A stretch of DNA of 64,000 bases. It comes from Monarcha castaneiventris obscurior (taxonomy: Eukaryota > Chordata > Aves > Passeriformes > Monarchidae). How positions within the stretch are numbered: position 1 is the first letter of the stretch; the number at the start of each line of letters is the position of its first letter. The notes under the pieces were generated by a model. It saw only the letters and a list, made by a program, of their open reading frames with translations. It was not told the origin of the DNA and made no database searches. The position numbers were made by a program, and so were the translations under genes. Shown here piece by piece: positions 1 through 12,754 of the stretch. The DNA lies in assembly GCA_026261815.1 (NCBI GenBank), contig JAMPIT010000258.1, forward strand, positions 18,184,501 through 18,248,500. The letters run 5' to 3'.

Positions 1-3000
1 AACAATTGTGCTTTTCCATTAATTTGGCTGACTCCCTTTGAAATATTTTTACTGGTATGTTCAAATGGTAAATAAAAGTTTTTCTGCTTTGCATTCTAAT
101 ATATTTTCAATTTTAGCATTAATCATCTTTCTACAGAAGCTTTTTCTATTAAAAATTCTTCCTGATAAGTACTGAAGACATAAATTCACCTTCCTGTTGG
201 AGAAACATTTATGAATGCCTGAGCTGCTTTTAATGTATAGTTGAAGCTACTGCTTTCTTGATTAGTGTCTATTGATTAAGACTCTATTTGTGCCCACCTG
301 TGTATGTATACGAATCGCCAACATTAAGAAGATTAATTTTATTGTAGTGGGCAACAGCATTATGATAATCTGGGTGAGGCATACATACAAATTAGAATTT
401 ATTCTCAAAAGCAGGTAGCAAAAATTGACTTGACTAGAGGAAGCTCTTTCTGGTCCATGCAATCTATATGCTGCATAGCTCTTGCCTATGGAAATGAAAA
501 GGTATGTTTTCTAGCCCCTGCACAATAATTTAGATGTGCCCAGATCTCCACAGCAAAAAGCAACAGACACTGCATTGGTTGTCTGACACAGTGCTCATAA
601 TAATGTGGCAAGAGCTGCAATGGGAGAGCATGCAGACAAATGAAATCTCCTCTGAGAGGAGTTTCTGTATGTACAATCTTCAGGATAACAATGCCTATGG
701 AAAGGCTGCCTCTATAATGATGGCTCCTCCTCCTCATGTCTCGTTGAACACCAACTTACCAGAACATTAAATGCGTAGCCTAAATTATCCTTTCTATCTA
801 ATTATTACTTCTGCTGGAGGGTTGTAGGATTAAGAACATTAGGGGAAGTGGTTTATCAGACAATGTGCTGCAGTCTCGGGAAAAAACCTCGAGACTCTTT
901 GTTTTAAAGGACAAATTTGTGAAAAGAAAAATCTTCCAAATATTGATATAGTACAGATGGAATGATTTGATTCACTCGCATTAGCTGCTTAAATGACTCT
1001 AGAGATATAGGTTAGCAGATGGGATGTTACTTAACAAGTCTTCAGATATTGGATCAAGACACAAAACTGAATTGCATGATAGCTGATAGCCTTTTTAAAA
1101 TGTTACAACTGAACTAATATACATGAGCTAATGAACTACTATTTGTTTCAGAGTCTAGTACAGCTTTCAGAAAGCAGTTTGAAGGACTCAAATATTGCAT
1201 CTATGAATTGTCTGAATTAGGAGGAAAAATGCCCAACTAATCTCTTTTACTGAGTCCAAGACTTGAAGTCCGACTGAGCTGAGGGCTTACTAGTGACACT
1301 TTGAGGGGTAACACACAGAAGAAAGATTCAGAGATGCTAATAACTCCAGGCTCTGAAAAGTAGGTGACCATTCACATAAGGCTTAAAAAATCTGTATTGA
1401 AAAAAAAAAAAAAAGACTGGATAGTCCTATGCCATGTGGGTCTCAGTAAGTCAGTGAAGTATTTCAGATATTTTGTTATACCTCAAGAAATTTCATCAGA
1501 CAATCTTGAGATAAATTGTCATTCTAATCAAAAGTCAGTAAATAATAGAGCTCAAAATTAGTTAAAAGGAGAAGGTCTCCAGCCCACACAAGACAAGCTT
1601 ATGGGATAAATGCTGTATTTCCTGCAACAGCTTGGATCCTCTCTACAACAGGACAACATAATGCTGACATGGTGTCAAGCAGAGCTGAGCTGGCACTTAG
1701 GGAGCATCGAGGCAGGGACTGCAGGGATGGAAATATGGATGCAGCAGCTGGGCAGCAGGGAGAGCCCCACAGCATGTGCTAACGCCACAGCAGCCTCCTG
1801 ACACAGGCTTCCTGAGAAGCTCCCCCAGCACCAAGGTGATGGCTACTCTTCCTGGCAGAGAGACCTCCAGGTACCTGATTTTAGGGGCTGCAAGACAGAC
1901 CTTGTTCATGTGCTGCACTCCAGCAACCCTGGGCAGTTGTGAGTGGCCAACAATGAGGGAGGAGAAAAAAGTCGAGAATCCATTAGCCACTTATCAGACA
2001 AGGGCACGGCAGGAGATAAGAGCACTGTAAGGGATCCTTTAGGAATGTTATCCAATGCATTAATTCCTAGCCTACTCATATCTATTTTTCCTCCCCTTAA
2101 GTTCTCCATTGCCAATTAATGTATCTTTGATCTAAATAGCTAAACTGGGTGTTTGGGAGTGGGAAACTGGTACTTATCAAGGGACCCTGAACGAAGCAAT
2201 TTTGTATCCCGTGTCTTTGAGAGGGGAAACACAGAATAAATCAAGAATTTTCAGAAGGCTCCCTGAGGTAACTGTGGGCTTTTTCCCTGTCAACCACCCC
2301 TAGAGGAATGGTTATATTTCCTTATCTCACTAAAGCATTCTGTCAGTTCTTGGAACTACAAAGTGGACCTTTATGCAGTAGGTGGGCACACGCGCCCCGA
2401 TAAAAATGCTGATCATGATCATCTTTCCTAAGAAAACAAATACGATTCCACATGCCTTGAGCATTGAGGAGTCTGGGAAACAGCTTCATAATCAGCCATG
2501 TATAGCAAATTGTATCATTGTACTGCAGATCTACAAAATGAAAGATAGCTTTGAAAGCAGATGAACCAACTCCCCTGTGTAAACAGCCCAATCACATATA
2601 GAAGCTCTACAACTATCTTTAAATATATGCTGAATAGCACATCATATTTCATTTATCAACACCCAAAGGTCTCGCCTCTCCCTTATAAGTACTGTTGTGG
2701 AAATGAAATCCTTCAGCTCTCCCAGCTCTCTTCAGCTGCTGGGACAGCATCACCAGTTGTGTCAGGTAGATTTTGTGTCAGGTAGATGTAGATTAATCTG
2801 ACCCATTTCCAGCTCCAAAGAAATTTCCATAGCAAGTACCAGTTAAGTCACTCAGATATGGTGCTTTGATGACAAAGGTCATCAAGTAACATTACAGAGA
2901 AGTTAGCAGTGTTTTTAATATTTTGTTTTCCAAGAGCTAGCCACAGGAACACCATCATCTCTGGAATCGAGTTGGTCTGTCATCCCATTTTTGGAAAGGT

Positions 3001-6000
3001 GTATTTGTCAGAGATGAGTGTGATTCTAGGAAAGCATGCTTTTCAGAAAACAATGGTGTTCTGAATAACGTGGGGAAAAGGGTTTCAGAATTACCAGTAT
3101 GTGCTGTTTGACAACATGGAATGCAATGGCTCAATTTAGCTTGAAAATGTCTGTTTTGCAATCCAAGTTAATTGAAATGAAAAGGTCAAAACCAAAATAT
3201 GTTGCAAAAAGATTGAAACAGATTTGATTCACCCAAATAATATTTTTTTCTTTAAATGTGTTAATTCCACACGTTTTTAGAATTTTGATTATCAGTCTAA
3301 ACTGGAAAACTTTTCCATGCTTAAACTTCCCTGTGACACAATAACTATTCCCTGATCACTGGCAATAGTCAGGCTCATTAATACTTAACAGATCCAGGGC
3401 AGACCTTTAGTGTTCATCCCAGGACACTCTGAATCAAGACACAGCAGGGACTTGAGCCCAGATCTATTTTGATTAAATGAAATTTGTCAATGAAAAACAG
3501 TTTCCTCAAAGAAATTTTCAACAAATTCTAATGAGAACTATCTACTGAGGGACATCCTCCTGTGACCAGAATTTTGAAAGCTGCAGACCTCTCGAAATCA
3601 AACAGAAAAGCAATTTTTCCATTTTGGAACTTCAATTCAGTCCTGCAATGATTAACCCCTCATCCTTGTGAGTCTTTCCCTCTAGTACTCTCACATTATA
3701 TTTCAGCTAAAATTACTTTCATCCTTTATCAGCTTGCCTGTACGAATTTGTGCAGCAGCTGCTGTGTCCATTGAAGAGTGAGATTCATGTGAACAAAATA
3801 GTTCTGACCCTGTGAATCCTTCATGTCTGAGATAAAAACCCACTTCCACATTTCCTTAGGGATTGTTTTACCTATCTCCGTCCAAATAATAAATATCAGC
3901 AAGAAAAGCAGCAACATAACTCAGGATATTGAAGGAAGTTAAACCCTTTCTTAAATGTACTGCCAGCTTCCGAAATGCCAGCTTAGAAAAATGCTTTCTC
4001 TGTTTCTCTTATTCTAATTGCATGGATATAAGAACCCCTCCTCAGCCAGATCAAGCTGTGTCAGGGGGCTTGTGCTGTAGCAGGAAAAAGCTTATTGCTC
4101 CCTCGATGCTGGGCAGAAAGCCCACTGTTCTGACACTGGGAAAAGCAACAGATCAGTGACCCAACTGCAGCTAGCCCAGCACCAAGCCCAAACTGAGCTG
4201 CACAGCAGTGCCTTCCTGTTCCAGTGTGGGCTCCAGGACCATGCCTTCCCTGAGCACAGCCTCTTCCACTGCTTGCTTTCCCTTTCTTCCTTTCACTGCC
4301 AGGTACAGCCTCTGACTGAAAGATCAACAGAGTTGCTACAATACAAAGAGGAAAATTTCTTAAACATGTATTTTCTTTGTATGACTGACAATGTTTCCAA
4401 GAAGAACTTCTCTGATGGCAGAGCTTTGCAATACTGAATGTTTTACATTCTCCCTTTTTGGAAAACAGGTCCCCTACAGTTTCAACACATATAACATTAA
4501 AAAAAAACAACCCCACAAGAATTTTCCCAAGTGATTATTGTAGATGGCAGAAAGGAACAAAGAAACAGCATTTTCCACTGCGCTTATCTTGCCTTCTATT
4601 TACTTTCAATATTCAGCAAGGAGCTGGGTACACTTCCAGATTCAATTTCCCGTCACCTCCACACGTACTCAAGGGAACTCACTCTGCAACAGAGCTAGCT
4701 TCATGTCTGAAAGCAACCTGAGCTGAGTAAAACAACTTGCCTACAATTTCATCAACAATTAACTGAGCCTCTAGTGAAGAGTCATCTCCATGTTGCATTT
4801 AGTTTGCAAACTTTAAACAAAACTCACTCGGTGTCAATTCACACCATGTGCTTTATCTTCACGGAGAAGAGCTCTGTGAGCGTTCATGTAAGAGAGCAGC
4901 AGCACGAATCCACATCAGTAGTGTGAATCCACATTAAAAACAGGTGGAGCAGTACTGGGTTTTCAAAGGACAAGCAATATTGTGGCTCCTTGGGAAACAT
5001 GGAGAAAAACATGTTGCCACAGCAATTATTCTTCCCATTGCCTCAATTCTTAAAGTCCCTGTGTGACCAGACCCAGGGAAGCAGGGCAGACACCCAGGAA
5101 AGGGGAGCAGATCCAGTGTCCCCAGGAGAACAAATTCCCCTGCAGAGGCCAGGAGTGACTGGTGTAAGGACAGCGTCTGAGCTGATGCTCAACTGAGACC
5201 TAATTGTTAGTAAATAATTATTACCGTACAGTGATAGTTGAAACTACTTTGCATGAGAATTCATTATGAGAATGACAAATAGCAATTGTTACAGAATGAG
5301 CTTTAATTCATTCTTACGAATTTATGAAATAACAATCCTATCTATGCAGACTTCATTTACTAGCTGGTGAAATGAGCAGAAATAAAGGAAAGCTAATAGA
5401 TAAATCCCCTAAGCAGCTCCAAATAAAATGTAGAACTAATGCAAAACTGCACAAAATAAAAGGCATTATTAGCGTTGAATTTAGTCTATAACTTTACAAT
5501 GTGCTGATTTGAATATTGCAACTTTTCATTAAAAATGGCAAAATAATATGTAAGAATCAATAATGAAAACCTGTTCTAATTTGATGTTTTTTATGACCAA
5601 AAAACTTTATAGTTTGTTTTTGTTTGGCAAATTCTGATTTCCTTTAAAAGAAATTGTCACAGAAAATTCTCACTATCAATTAGCAATTTCCCTCCAGTCG
5701 TCTGTAATGGAGCAAGTGTGGCAGTCCTCTAATTACTTTTTTTTTTATTAGCAAAGACAGACAGTTGAGAACAGGTTGAATTTCTGTAATTAGCATGGGG
5801 CTAGGAAAAAAACAGGAAATAATGAAATGTTTTCAGTAGTGAATGCTTGAGTATGTCTGTCCCAACTCTTTCCTCTCTTTCACATTCATTTTTCTTTGGA
5901 TTTTATGTCGACATGTTCAAACAGCACTTTGTTCCCTCTTTTGTTTCTGCATGTACTGCAAATTTCAGCTCTGCAGAGGACGGCCACTCCATTCAGCGCT

Positions 6001-9000
6001 GCATCCATTGAAGACTTTTTTCAGTGCGTGGCTCTGTGAGCAGTGGAGCTAATGATATCTGGCTTCCAGCAGCTCTGTGTCTCCTGGTTGGGTTCTCTGA
6101 CATCTAATAAGGTGTGACTGCCAATTAAAGCCTTTCCTGTGGCTGACACGGTCCTAACAGCGCTGTCCCATGCGGGTTCTCAGAGGTCTAATAAAGGTGA
6201 GCTCATAGTGTGCTTGTGCTTACAGTGAAGGAATGCAGCTACTCTCTCTCCTCTGCCTTTTTTTGTTTCTCAAAACCCGTTAGAGTAAAACACTTTCTAC
6301 CTTCTGGCAAATTTCAGTGAAAATAGTCACAAAGCTTAAATGTGATGGAGGATACTCAAATGGATGTACAAATACATATCAAGTTTCTTTGGGAATACAG
6401 TATAAAAACCGCTATTTCTACAGGAGACTACACTTATCTCAATCAAAGGACTTACATCTGAAAAGTGGTTTTCCTTAAGTGGCATTTTTTTTTCCTTAAA
6501 AATCTTGGTGGGTCTAAAGTACCTTGAATCTTGTCTTATATCATTTTGGTAGCCTGACACTGCATCCAGCAACCTATTCTTCCCTCATCAGTTAATCGTG
6601 AGAGAAGAATTAGGTCCAGCACCTTAACTTCTCTGTGCCATGAACAGCTTTGTACAGAAAGGTTTTGTTCTTCTACCCCCCCAGGCCACAGCCTGTGTCA
6701 GAAACCTCCCAGTGTCCAGCTGGTGCCCAAGTGTGCCTGTTCTTGGGCTTATCCGCCCTTGGAGCACTCTCTGCCTGGCACAGAGCAAAGCCTGCAGCCT
6801 GTACTCCCCCCGTGCGCTGGGGTAAGGACAGGCAGGGGGCAGAGGAAGGGGGGGCTCTTTGGGAGTCCAGGCAGGAGAAGCACAGCCTTGCTCTGCCACA
6901 CCGATGGCATCCTGTGGCTGTCTGAGACTTGCAGCAATCCACCCGACTTCGTTCTCCTCACACAGGGCTGAGACAAAGGACTCTTTGTCTGCATTCAAAA
7001 TCATGGCTATTCATTGCAAGACAAAGTATTTTCTTCCCAGTGGTTATCAGCATAAACTTAACCTGGAACTTCAAAACACAGGGCCAGCTCCCTCACTCCC
7101 CTGCTCTGCATGCCCGTGATTTGAATGTCTTTTAGTTCTCCACTCTGCATTAAATGGCACAAATAGTAATCCCAGGATGAGAATTTTCTGGCCTGATCTA
7201 GTCCTCACTTAACTAAGGTATCAGAGTCTTCACTGACTTCAACAGACTCCGACACGGGCTAAAAAGAATACCAGTGAAGTGCATGGAGAACCAGATCCAT
7301 ACTTTGCAGGTCTGCAGCCATAAAAAAAGTATAGAGTTCCTTACAGAGTTTCACATTTGCACAAATACAATAACAATGCTGTCTCACAAATCAAGTCCCA
7401 CGATTTTGTTATGGAAAAGCCTGTTTATTCACACACAAAGGGCCATCCTGCTGTTATAAAAATCTCTCAGCTAAATGCTTCAGTAAAAAGCCTGCTGAAG
7501 AAAAAATAATAATAATCAAACTGTCCTGAATCCCTTGAGACTTTTGCTCCAAAGAGGTACCAACAAGAAGGCTCGTTGAAAATGTTAAAAATCCACAAGC
7601 AGTCTCACAAAACCAACAGTGTTCCATGTTGGAGGGAGAGTTTATCGTACAGAGGCAAAACTCATCACTATTGCTTTTCCATGGGCTGCCACATTTCCAG
7701 AATTGTTTTGCTCTTCCTCAGATCCCCGAGGTCCCACTGGTGCTGGGCAGGGAAGAAGGGCACGGGGCAGATGCAGTTTTGTGGCAGCTCTGCCTGTGGT
7801 GGGAGCACACTCCCAGCTCCTTCCCCTGCCTGAGAGGTGAGGAGGGGCAAGGCTTGGAGGCAGCGGGTGCACGTGGGCTGAACACAACACGGTGAGGACA
7901 AGAGCACAGTGCCCACAGGACAGCACTGCAGGGCACTCCGTCCCAGCCAGGAGAACAGGGAGATGAAGGTGGGGGAAGGTGGGTCTGGAAAAGGGCTCAG
8001 GGCAAAGCCACAGGCTGCCCCACTGGGAACCAGCATTCCATGGGTGGATCTTAAATCACTGCTGGGTAGAAAACCTTACAGACATCCACGTCTGCAGCGG
8101 GGGATGTGTGTGACCTCCATACTTAGTGAGAAAAGGCATTTATTTGAAAAGGAATCCATATTCTTTACAGGAAAATGACCAATATTCCAGATGAAAAAAG
8201 CATTCCATACCAGAATGTAATCCTAAAAGGTTGTACCATGAAACAAGTATACTACAGAAAGTACCCCTTTGTTCTACCTCTTTTTTTTAGTTACATCTGC
8301 TAGAAATAATGACTGCAGAATCTCTTTCAACAAAAGGTCATTTATGTCAATGGACAGAACACAGAGGATCAGATCACCTGCTGTAATTGCAAATTAATGC
8401 TCTACTGCTAATGCATTAACTACACAATATTGATCTACAATTGAATCATACAGGCTACTGTGAAGTGATTTTTACTTTAATATTTTTACACTTTTATTGC
8501 TTTTTCCATAATGCATTTTCTCTTTCCGCTGGAATTTTCTATAATTGTTTCCCATTTTAATTTCCTGCATCAAGATGACTTTAAAAAATGTATGTCTCTT
8601 TCAAAACCTTGCAAAAATCTAACAAACCATCAGTATGACATGGTAAATCACATACATGTTGCAAAACATGCAAAAAAATTTGATATATATCTAATTTTGA
8701 TAAATTTGGGCTTAAAAAAAAGCTTACTTGAATTAGAAATAAAATACCTCAGCCTCAGTGGAAGCCTGTAATAATGACATGTATCACAGAAAGATGCTTC
8801 TAGACATTTCTGGAGCTCCTCGTATACAATGAGTGCAGGATTATCTCCATATTAAAACTGTTATTTTTTAAAAAATTTAATGCCTGTACTGAAAAGGGGT
8901 TGGTAGATCCAGGTATGTTTAAAAAAGTATAGTGCAATGGAATCAGCTGAAGAATGGCTGAAATGTTTTGGCATCTTTAATGAGAAATTGAAAAACAAGT

Positions 9001-12000
9001 AGAGTCTTTTTGCAACCGTTTCTGAAGTTCATAAAATGGAAGAACGCTCTGTTAAATTGATGTATAAAATCTTAACCCCAGCTACTACTGACTACAATGA
9101 TCCAGTTTGTTTTCCATACCTGCTGCAAAATTCCTTACACCCAAACCTTTTTACGAGTAACAATACTAAGATGTTGCCCTCCATCTTCTAAAGGAGAGGA
9201 CAGAACATACTTTGATTACTGAAACTCTCTCCCCATACTATTTCCTAATACATCTGCTTAATACCACTTGAGGTGGTTATGGCATACAGCAAAATATGGC
9301 TTACCTCCTGACTTGCACTCCTGTGCATGATGATTTTGCAAATGGAAAATAAATCCCCATGTTTCAAAAATAAAAGCAATTGGAAAAAAATAATGGAGAA
9401 CTGATTGCAGGTGAAATAGCTGCAGAAGAAAACCTGATCTTGCTTTTAATGGAAGAACATTTATTATTCATAAACCTTTCCTCTAACAGATATGCTACAT
9501 TGCAATTAAATCAACTCACACAAAGCCTCCTTATTATCCTAGGCCATGAATATCCCACTCCAGTGGCGGAGAAGGCACAGGCCTCCTGTTGAGACACAGT
9601 GAAGGGAAGCCCAGTGGCCAAGCAAGGGCTGCTGTCCCAGGCTCTCGAGCTGGGCTCCATGGATAGATCAGTACAGCCAGTGCTACTCTGTAGGATGGGA
9701 CCATGTTTAATGCTGGATGATCTGACAGTCCCCACCCTCTACAAATCCTGATGGGTAACAGGATGGTGACAGCAGGGACATACCTCAGTTTTAAGTCCAC
9801 TGCCTCTTTGGCACAGCTGAGCACAGAGATCGCTCCATCACTGCCAAAACCCAGGCTGCTCAATTCCTGCCTCTGGATCAGTCATAAGGAGTCCTCATAA
9901 ACCACGCAAGTGGTTTTGGAAATGTGAAGTCAGATCCCAAAATGCGCAGTATTGTGTCAGTCTGAGTGTCTCTTCAGAGCCACCTCCAACAGTGTCCAAA
10001 GCAGATATTTTTGATAAGGCTATGGGACACGTATAGAATTACCCCAGCACAGTCCTAGTTCCTACCTGCTTAACTCGGGGACTTGCTATGCAGTGAATCT
10101 TAAATACTGAACCATTCAGTAGATCACTTTATTTGATGCTATCTACAAATTCTGAACTTCGTCTGCATGTTGGTATTGAGAAAGCAGAAGTGAATGTCAA
10201 AGCTGTTAGCAAAAGAGGTTGTGACTGCTGAAGGAGCAAGTTGGGCATTTGATACCAAAGATATGTGAGAGAGATTGGGATTCAGGGAAAAGAATATTAG
10301 CTGGCTATTTGTATGACCTCGTTTAGAAGGAAAACAATGGAAATGAGTCTCATAATCCTAATTAGGTTCCAAAGATGACCTGTGAAGATGAGGCTGTCCT
10401 CTTCTGTCTATCACAGTGGATATCTCACTGAGAAGCAGTTTCAGTCTAGTCCCAATAAGTGTATTTCTTCTGTGACTTTCTATAGAGATTACTCATTTCC
10501 TTCTCCCTTCCATCTGTCCTTCCCATCATGAGGGAAAGGCTTATGGCCTGTATTCACAATCTAGCATGAAGTTTACTAAAGGCTTATTTTAAAATAGATG
10601 AAATTGAACTAGTTCAGATCCTTACCTACACAGCCACTTCAGAATTCATTTATCTGAGATTAGTTTAAATGACTTCCCTACTTTAGTGAAACAGAAATAA
10701 ACCACTCAAACTGAGGATATTTTTGATCCAGAGTTTAAAATCAGTTCTAGAGATGACTTAAGTTAAACTGATGAAACTTAAGGACAAAATAAGAGTTTTT
10801 TCACCATCTCCAGGAAAAATTTGTTGAAAGGGAAATTGTTCTGTAAAGGGCAAAAGATCTGTATAGATCCAAGTCATTTGTGGAAGACAGTTTCAGAGAA
10901 TTTGATTACTACTAAAAAGAAAACAATAATTAATGTCTTGTAAATCAAATAGTCTTTCTCTTGAGCACTGACTGGGATGTCTGCATGAAATTATATTTCA
11001 GAATTTCCCATTACCATTGGGCCAAACTAAGAGGAAAAGAAAAGAAAGAATAAAAAAACAAACAGCTACACTGACTATATAAAATAGAACTGCAAAAGTG
11101 CAAAAAAATTAAACCTCTTGATTTTAAGTCATCCAGAAACAGATACAGCAGAGATAGAACAGAAAATCATTTCACTGTGTAGTTCAGATCATGTAACATT
11201 GCTGAGACAAAGCCATCGAAACTGCAGCTCTATTAGCAATAGCAAGAGAAATGCATCTAGAGCACTAAAAATATTTCCTTGCCAATCCTAATTCTTTTTG
11301 TAGACAAATGCTGCCCTATAATTTGCACCATTACTTCATATTTATATGGGAGAAGCTGTCAATTGTGTAAGAAAGGTCAATCTTTTATCTGTCCAAAAAA
11401 AAGAAAAGTTTGAATCACTTTAATACAACTAAAAAACAAAAAAAGAAATTATATTAATAAATCCAAAGAACACAGCAAGTTTATAAAAAAGAAACAGCCT
11501 TCTGCTTCAGCTCCCAGAGATACTAACTTTGATGTGCAATAAAAAGCCCAACCAATCCAAAACATTGAGCTGGCTGTGGTTTGTTTTTTTTTTGTGAAGC
11601 ATTGCAAACAAATGACTAATCTCAGCAGTCACTGTAGCTGTGTAAAAAGAATGGTCACACTGAATCTAATTTCAACGTCAAAGTGAATTGTGGGAATGAA
11701 ACCACTCTAGTCATCCCATGGAGTGACACAAAGCCCATATTCACAGGATCCACAGCTGCTGTTGTCTGTAGTGGGACCGACAGATAAAGGGGCTGAACAT
11801 CTACCAGAATATAACAATATACAGTGGAGCAACACAACATAAAGACCACCTGCTCTGCAGCCCTTCTAACATGTATGCTGCAATGGTGCCCTGACACGCC
11901 TGGCAGAGCAGGTAAGGGGCTGATTTCCAGCCAATTTTCTGGTGCCTGTAATACGAGGCCACCACGTTCCTTCCACAACAGGGACCAACCAACCCTGCCA

Positions 12001-12611
12001 GCGTGGCCAGCACCTCAAACCAGCCCTCAGGCAGTGCCAACAGCCTGACTGCTGAATGCAGCCAACACCTCAGTCCAGTGCAAGGCCAGCACCTCATGCA
12101 GGGGTACAGCTCTACACCTCCTGTTTCAATGAACACGCTTAAGGGACACGGATGTCTGCATAAACAAGGGGTACGTTAAACTAGCTCCCTGTGAGACCAA
12201 TGCAGGACTCTTTGGAAGCCCTCTCACTTTGAGAAGGCTCTTTGCTGGAAACAAAAACTGAAAATACAGGAAAAACAGATAGCTCAAGCTTACCTGTGTC
12301 AACCCTGTTTGTATGACAAATGAGAGATGCTTAAATTTTAAATCCCCTAAGCCAGAGATAAAAAGCACTAACAAACTCATGGTTAGCCTTTTCCCAGATT
12401 GGTATTGCAACACCCAAAGTTTTCTTCTGGCAGCTGCTCCTCCTCCTCCATGTGAAATGAATGTCTCCTAGCAAGCAGCATGAAGTTAAAAAAAATGAAA
12501 ATTCTTTTCAATGGTAGAAGCCCTGCACTATCCAAATGTTTGAAAGGAAGATACATTATGATCTTAATTATCATTACTTGAATGTTAACGTTTTAAAGAA
12601 AGAAGCAGTAC
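1..12611 (-). other. DPYD: Intron 19 of DPYD (5' part; truncated by window edge)
   Basis: No exon-like segment is seen in these 12.6 kb. Exon 20 (beginning around the residues after VLQ) was looked for on the minus strand and not recognised, so it should lie before position 1. The DNA is mostly AT-rich. It has three richer stretches at about 1600-2030, 6640-6960 and 7690-8040, where many short overlapping frames are open on both strands, as expected by chance in GC-rich DNA. A tandemly duplicated block lies at 6070-6200. A possible very old interspersed repeat lies at about 7190-7260. Near 12006-12096 the 12-mer GCCARCACCTCA occurs three times. Nothing else could be named. Confidence 0.85.
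6070..6200. repeat. Imperfect direct duplication of about 43 bp
   Basis: Two related blocks, about 6070-6114 and 6158-6197, share CAGC-CTGT near the start, then GGGTTCTC and TCTAATAA(A)GGTG at the end. Between them are 43 bp of unrelated sequence containing CCAATTAAAG. Outside coding sequence, such a spaced duplication could reflect a repeated binding-site module. Confidence 0.55.
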
Positions 12612-12754
12612 CTGTAAGACAGAAGCCCCACTGTGCAGGAACTGAAGCCCAGCCTCAGCAGAATCGATGCCTCCAGTTGCCAAGATGGGAAATCCTGGGA
12701 GAGCACGGGCGATGGCAGACACTGCGCGGAGGGCGATGGGCCGGATAGCATTTC
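12612..12754 (-). CDS. DPYD: DPYD exon 19 (human numbering), FMN phosphate-binding loop
   Basis: This 143-bp exon completes the split Gly codon (G|GA) and continues [20 protein letters not shown], then [20 protein letters not shown] and SGASVLQ (human residues about 768-814). The ATGGI motif is the glycine-rich strand-loop that binds the FMN phosphate (human 793-795). The [13 protein letters not shown] helix-strand is the last part of the barrel before the second FMN phosphate loop in exon 20, which is not in the window. The acceptor ttctgtgcag|GA follows a pyrimidine-rich tract, and the donor is CAG|gtactg. The exon enters in phase 1 and leaves in phase 0. Asn follows the Gly where the human enzyme, from memory, has Thr. 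The open frame reads on past the donor into intron, so the splice site and not a stop defines the exon end. Confidence 0.97.

Noticed and set aside
3370..3470. GACACAGCAGGGACTTGAGCC resembling part of a MIR SINE
   Set aside because: One short block only; too weak to call.
12006..12096. Three copies of GCCARCACCTCA as a minisatellite
   Set aside because: Spacing is irregular (55 and 24 bp) and the sequence between copies is unrelated, so it is not a tandem array.
1..12611. Search for DPYD exon 20
   Set aside because: No minus-strand segment resembling the residues following VLQ was recognised. It presumably lies before position 1.
12585..12611. Open frame continuing past exon 19 (VLLLSLKR)
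   Set aside because: The sequence after CAG is a GT donor at the position expected from the human gene structure, so the extra residues are intronic read-through.
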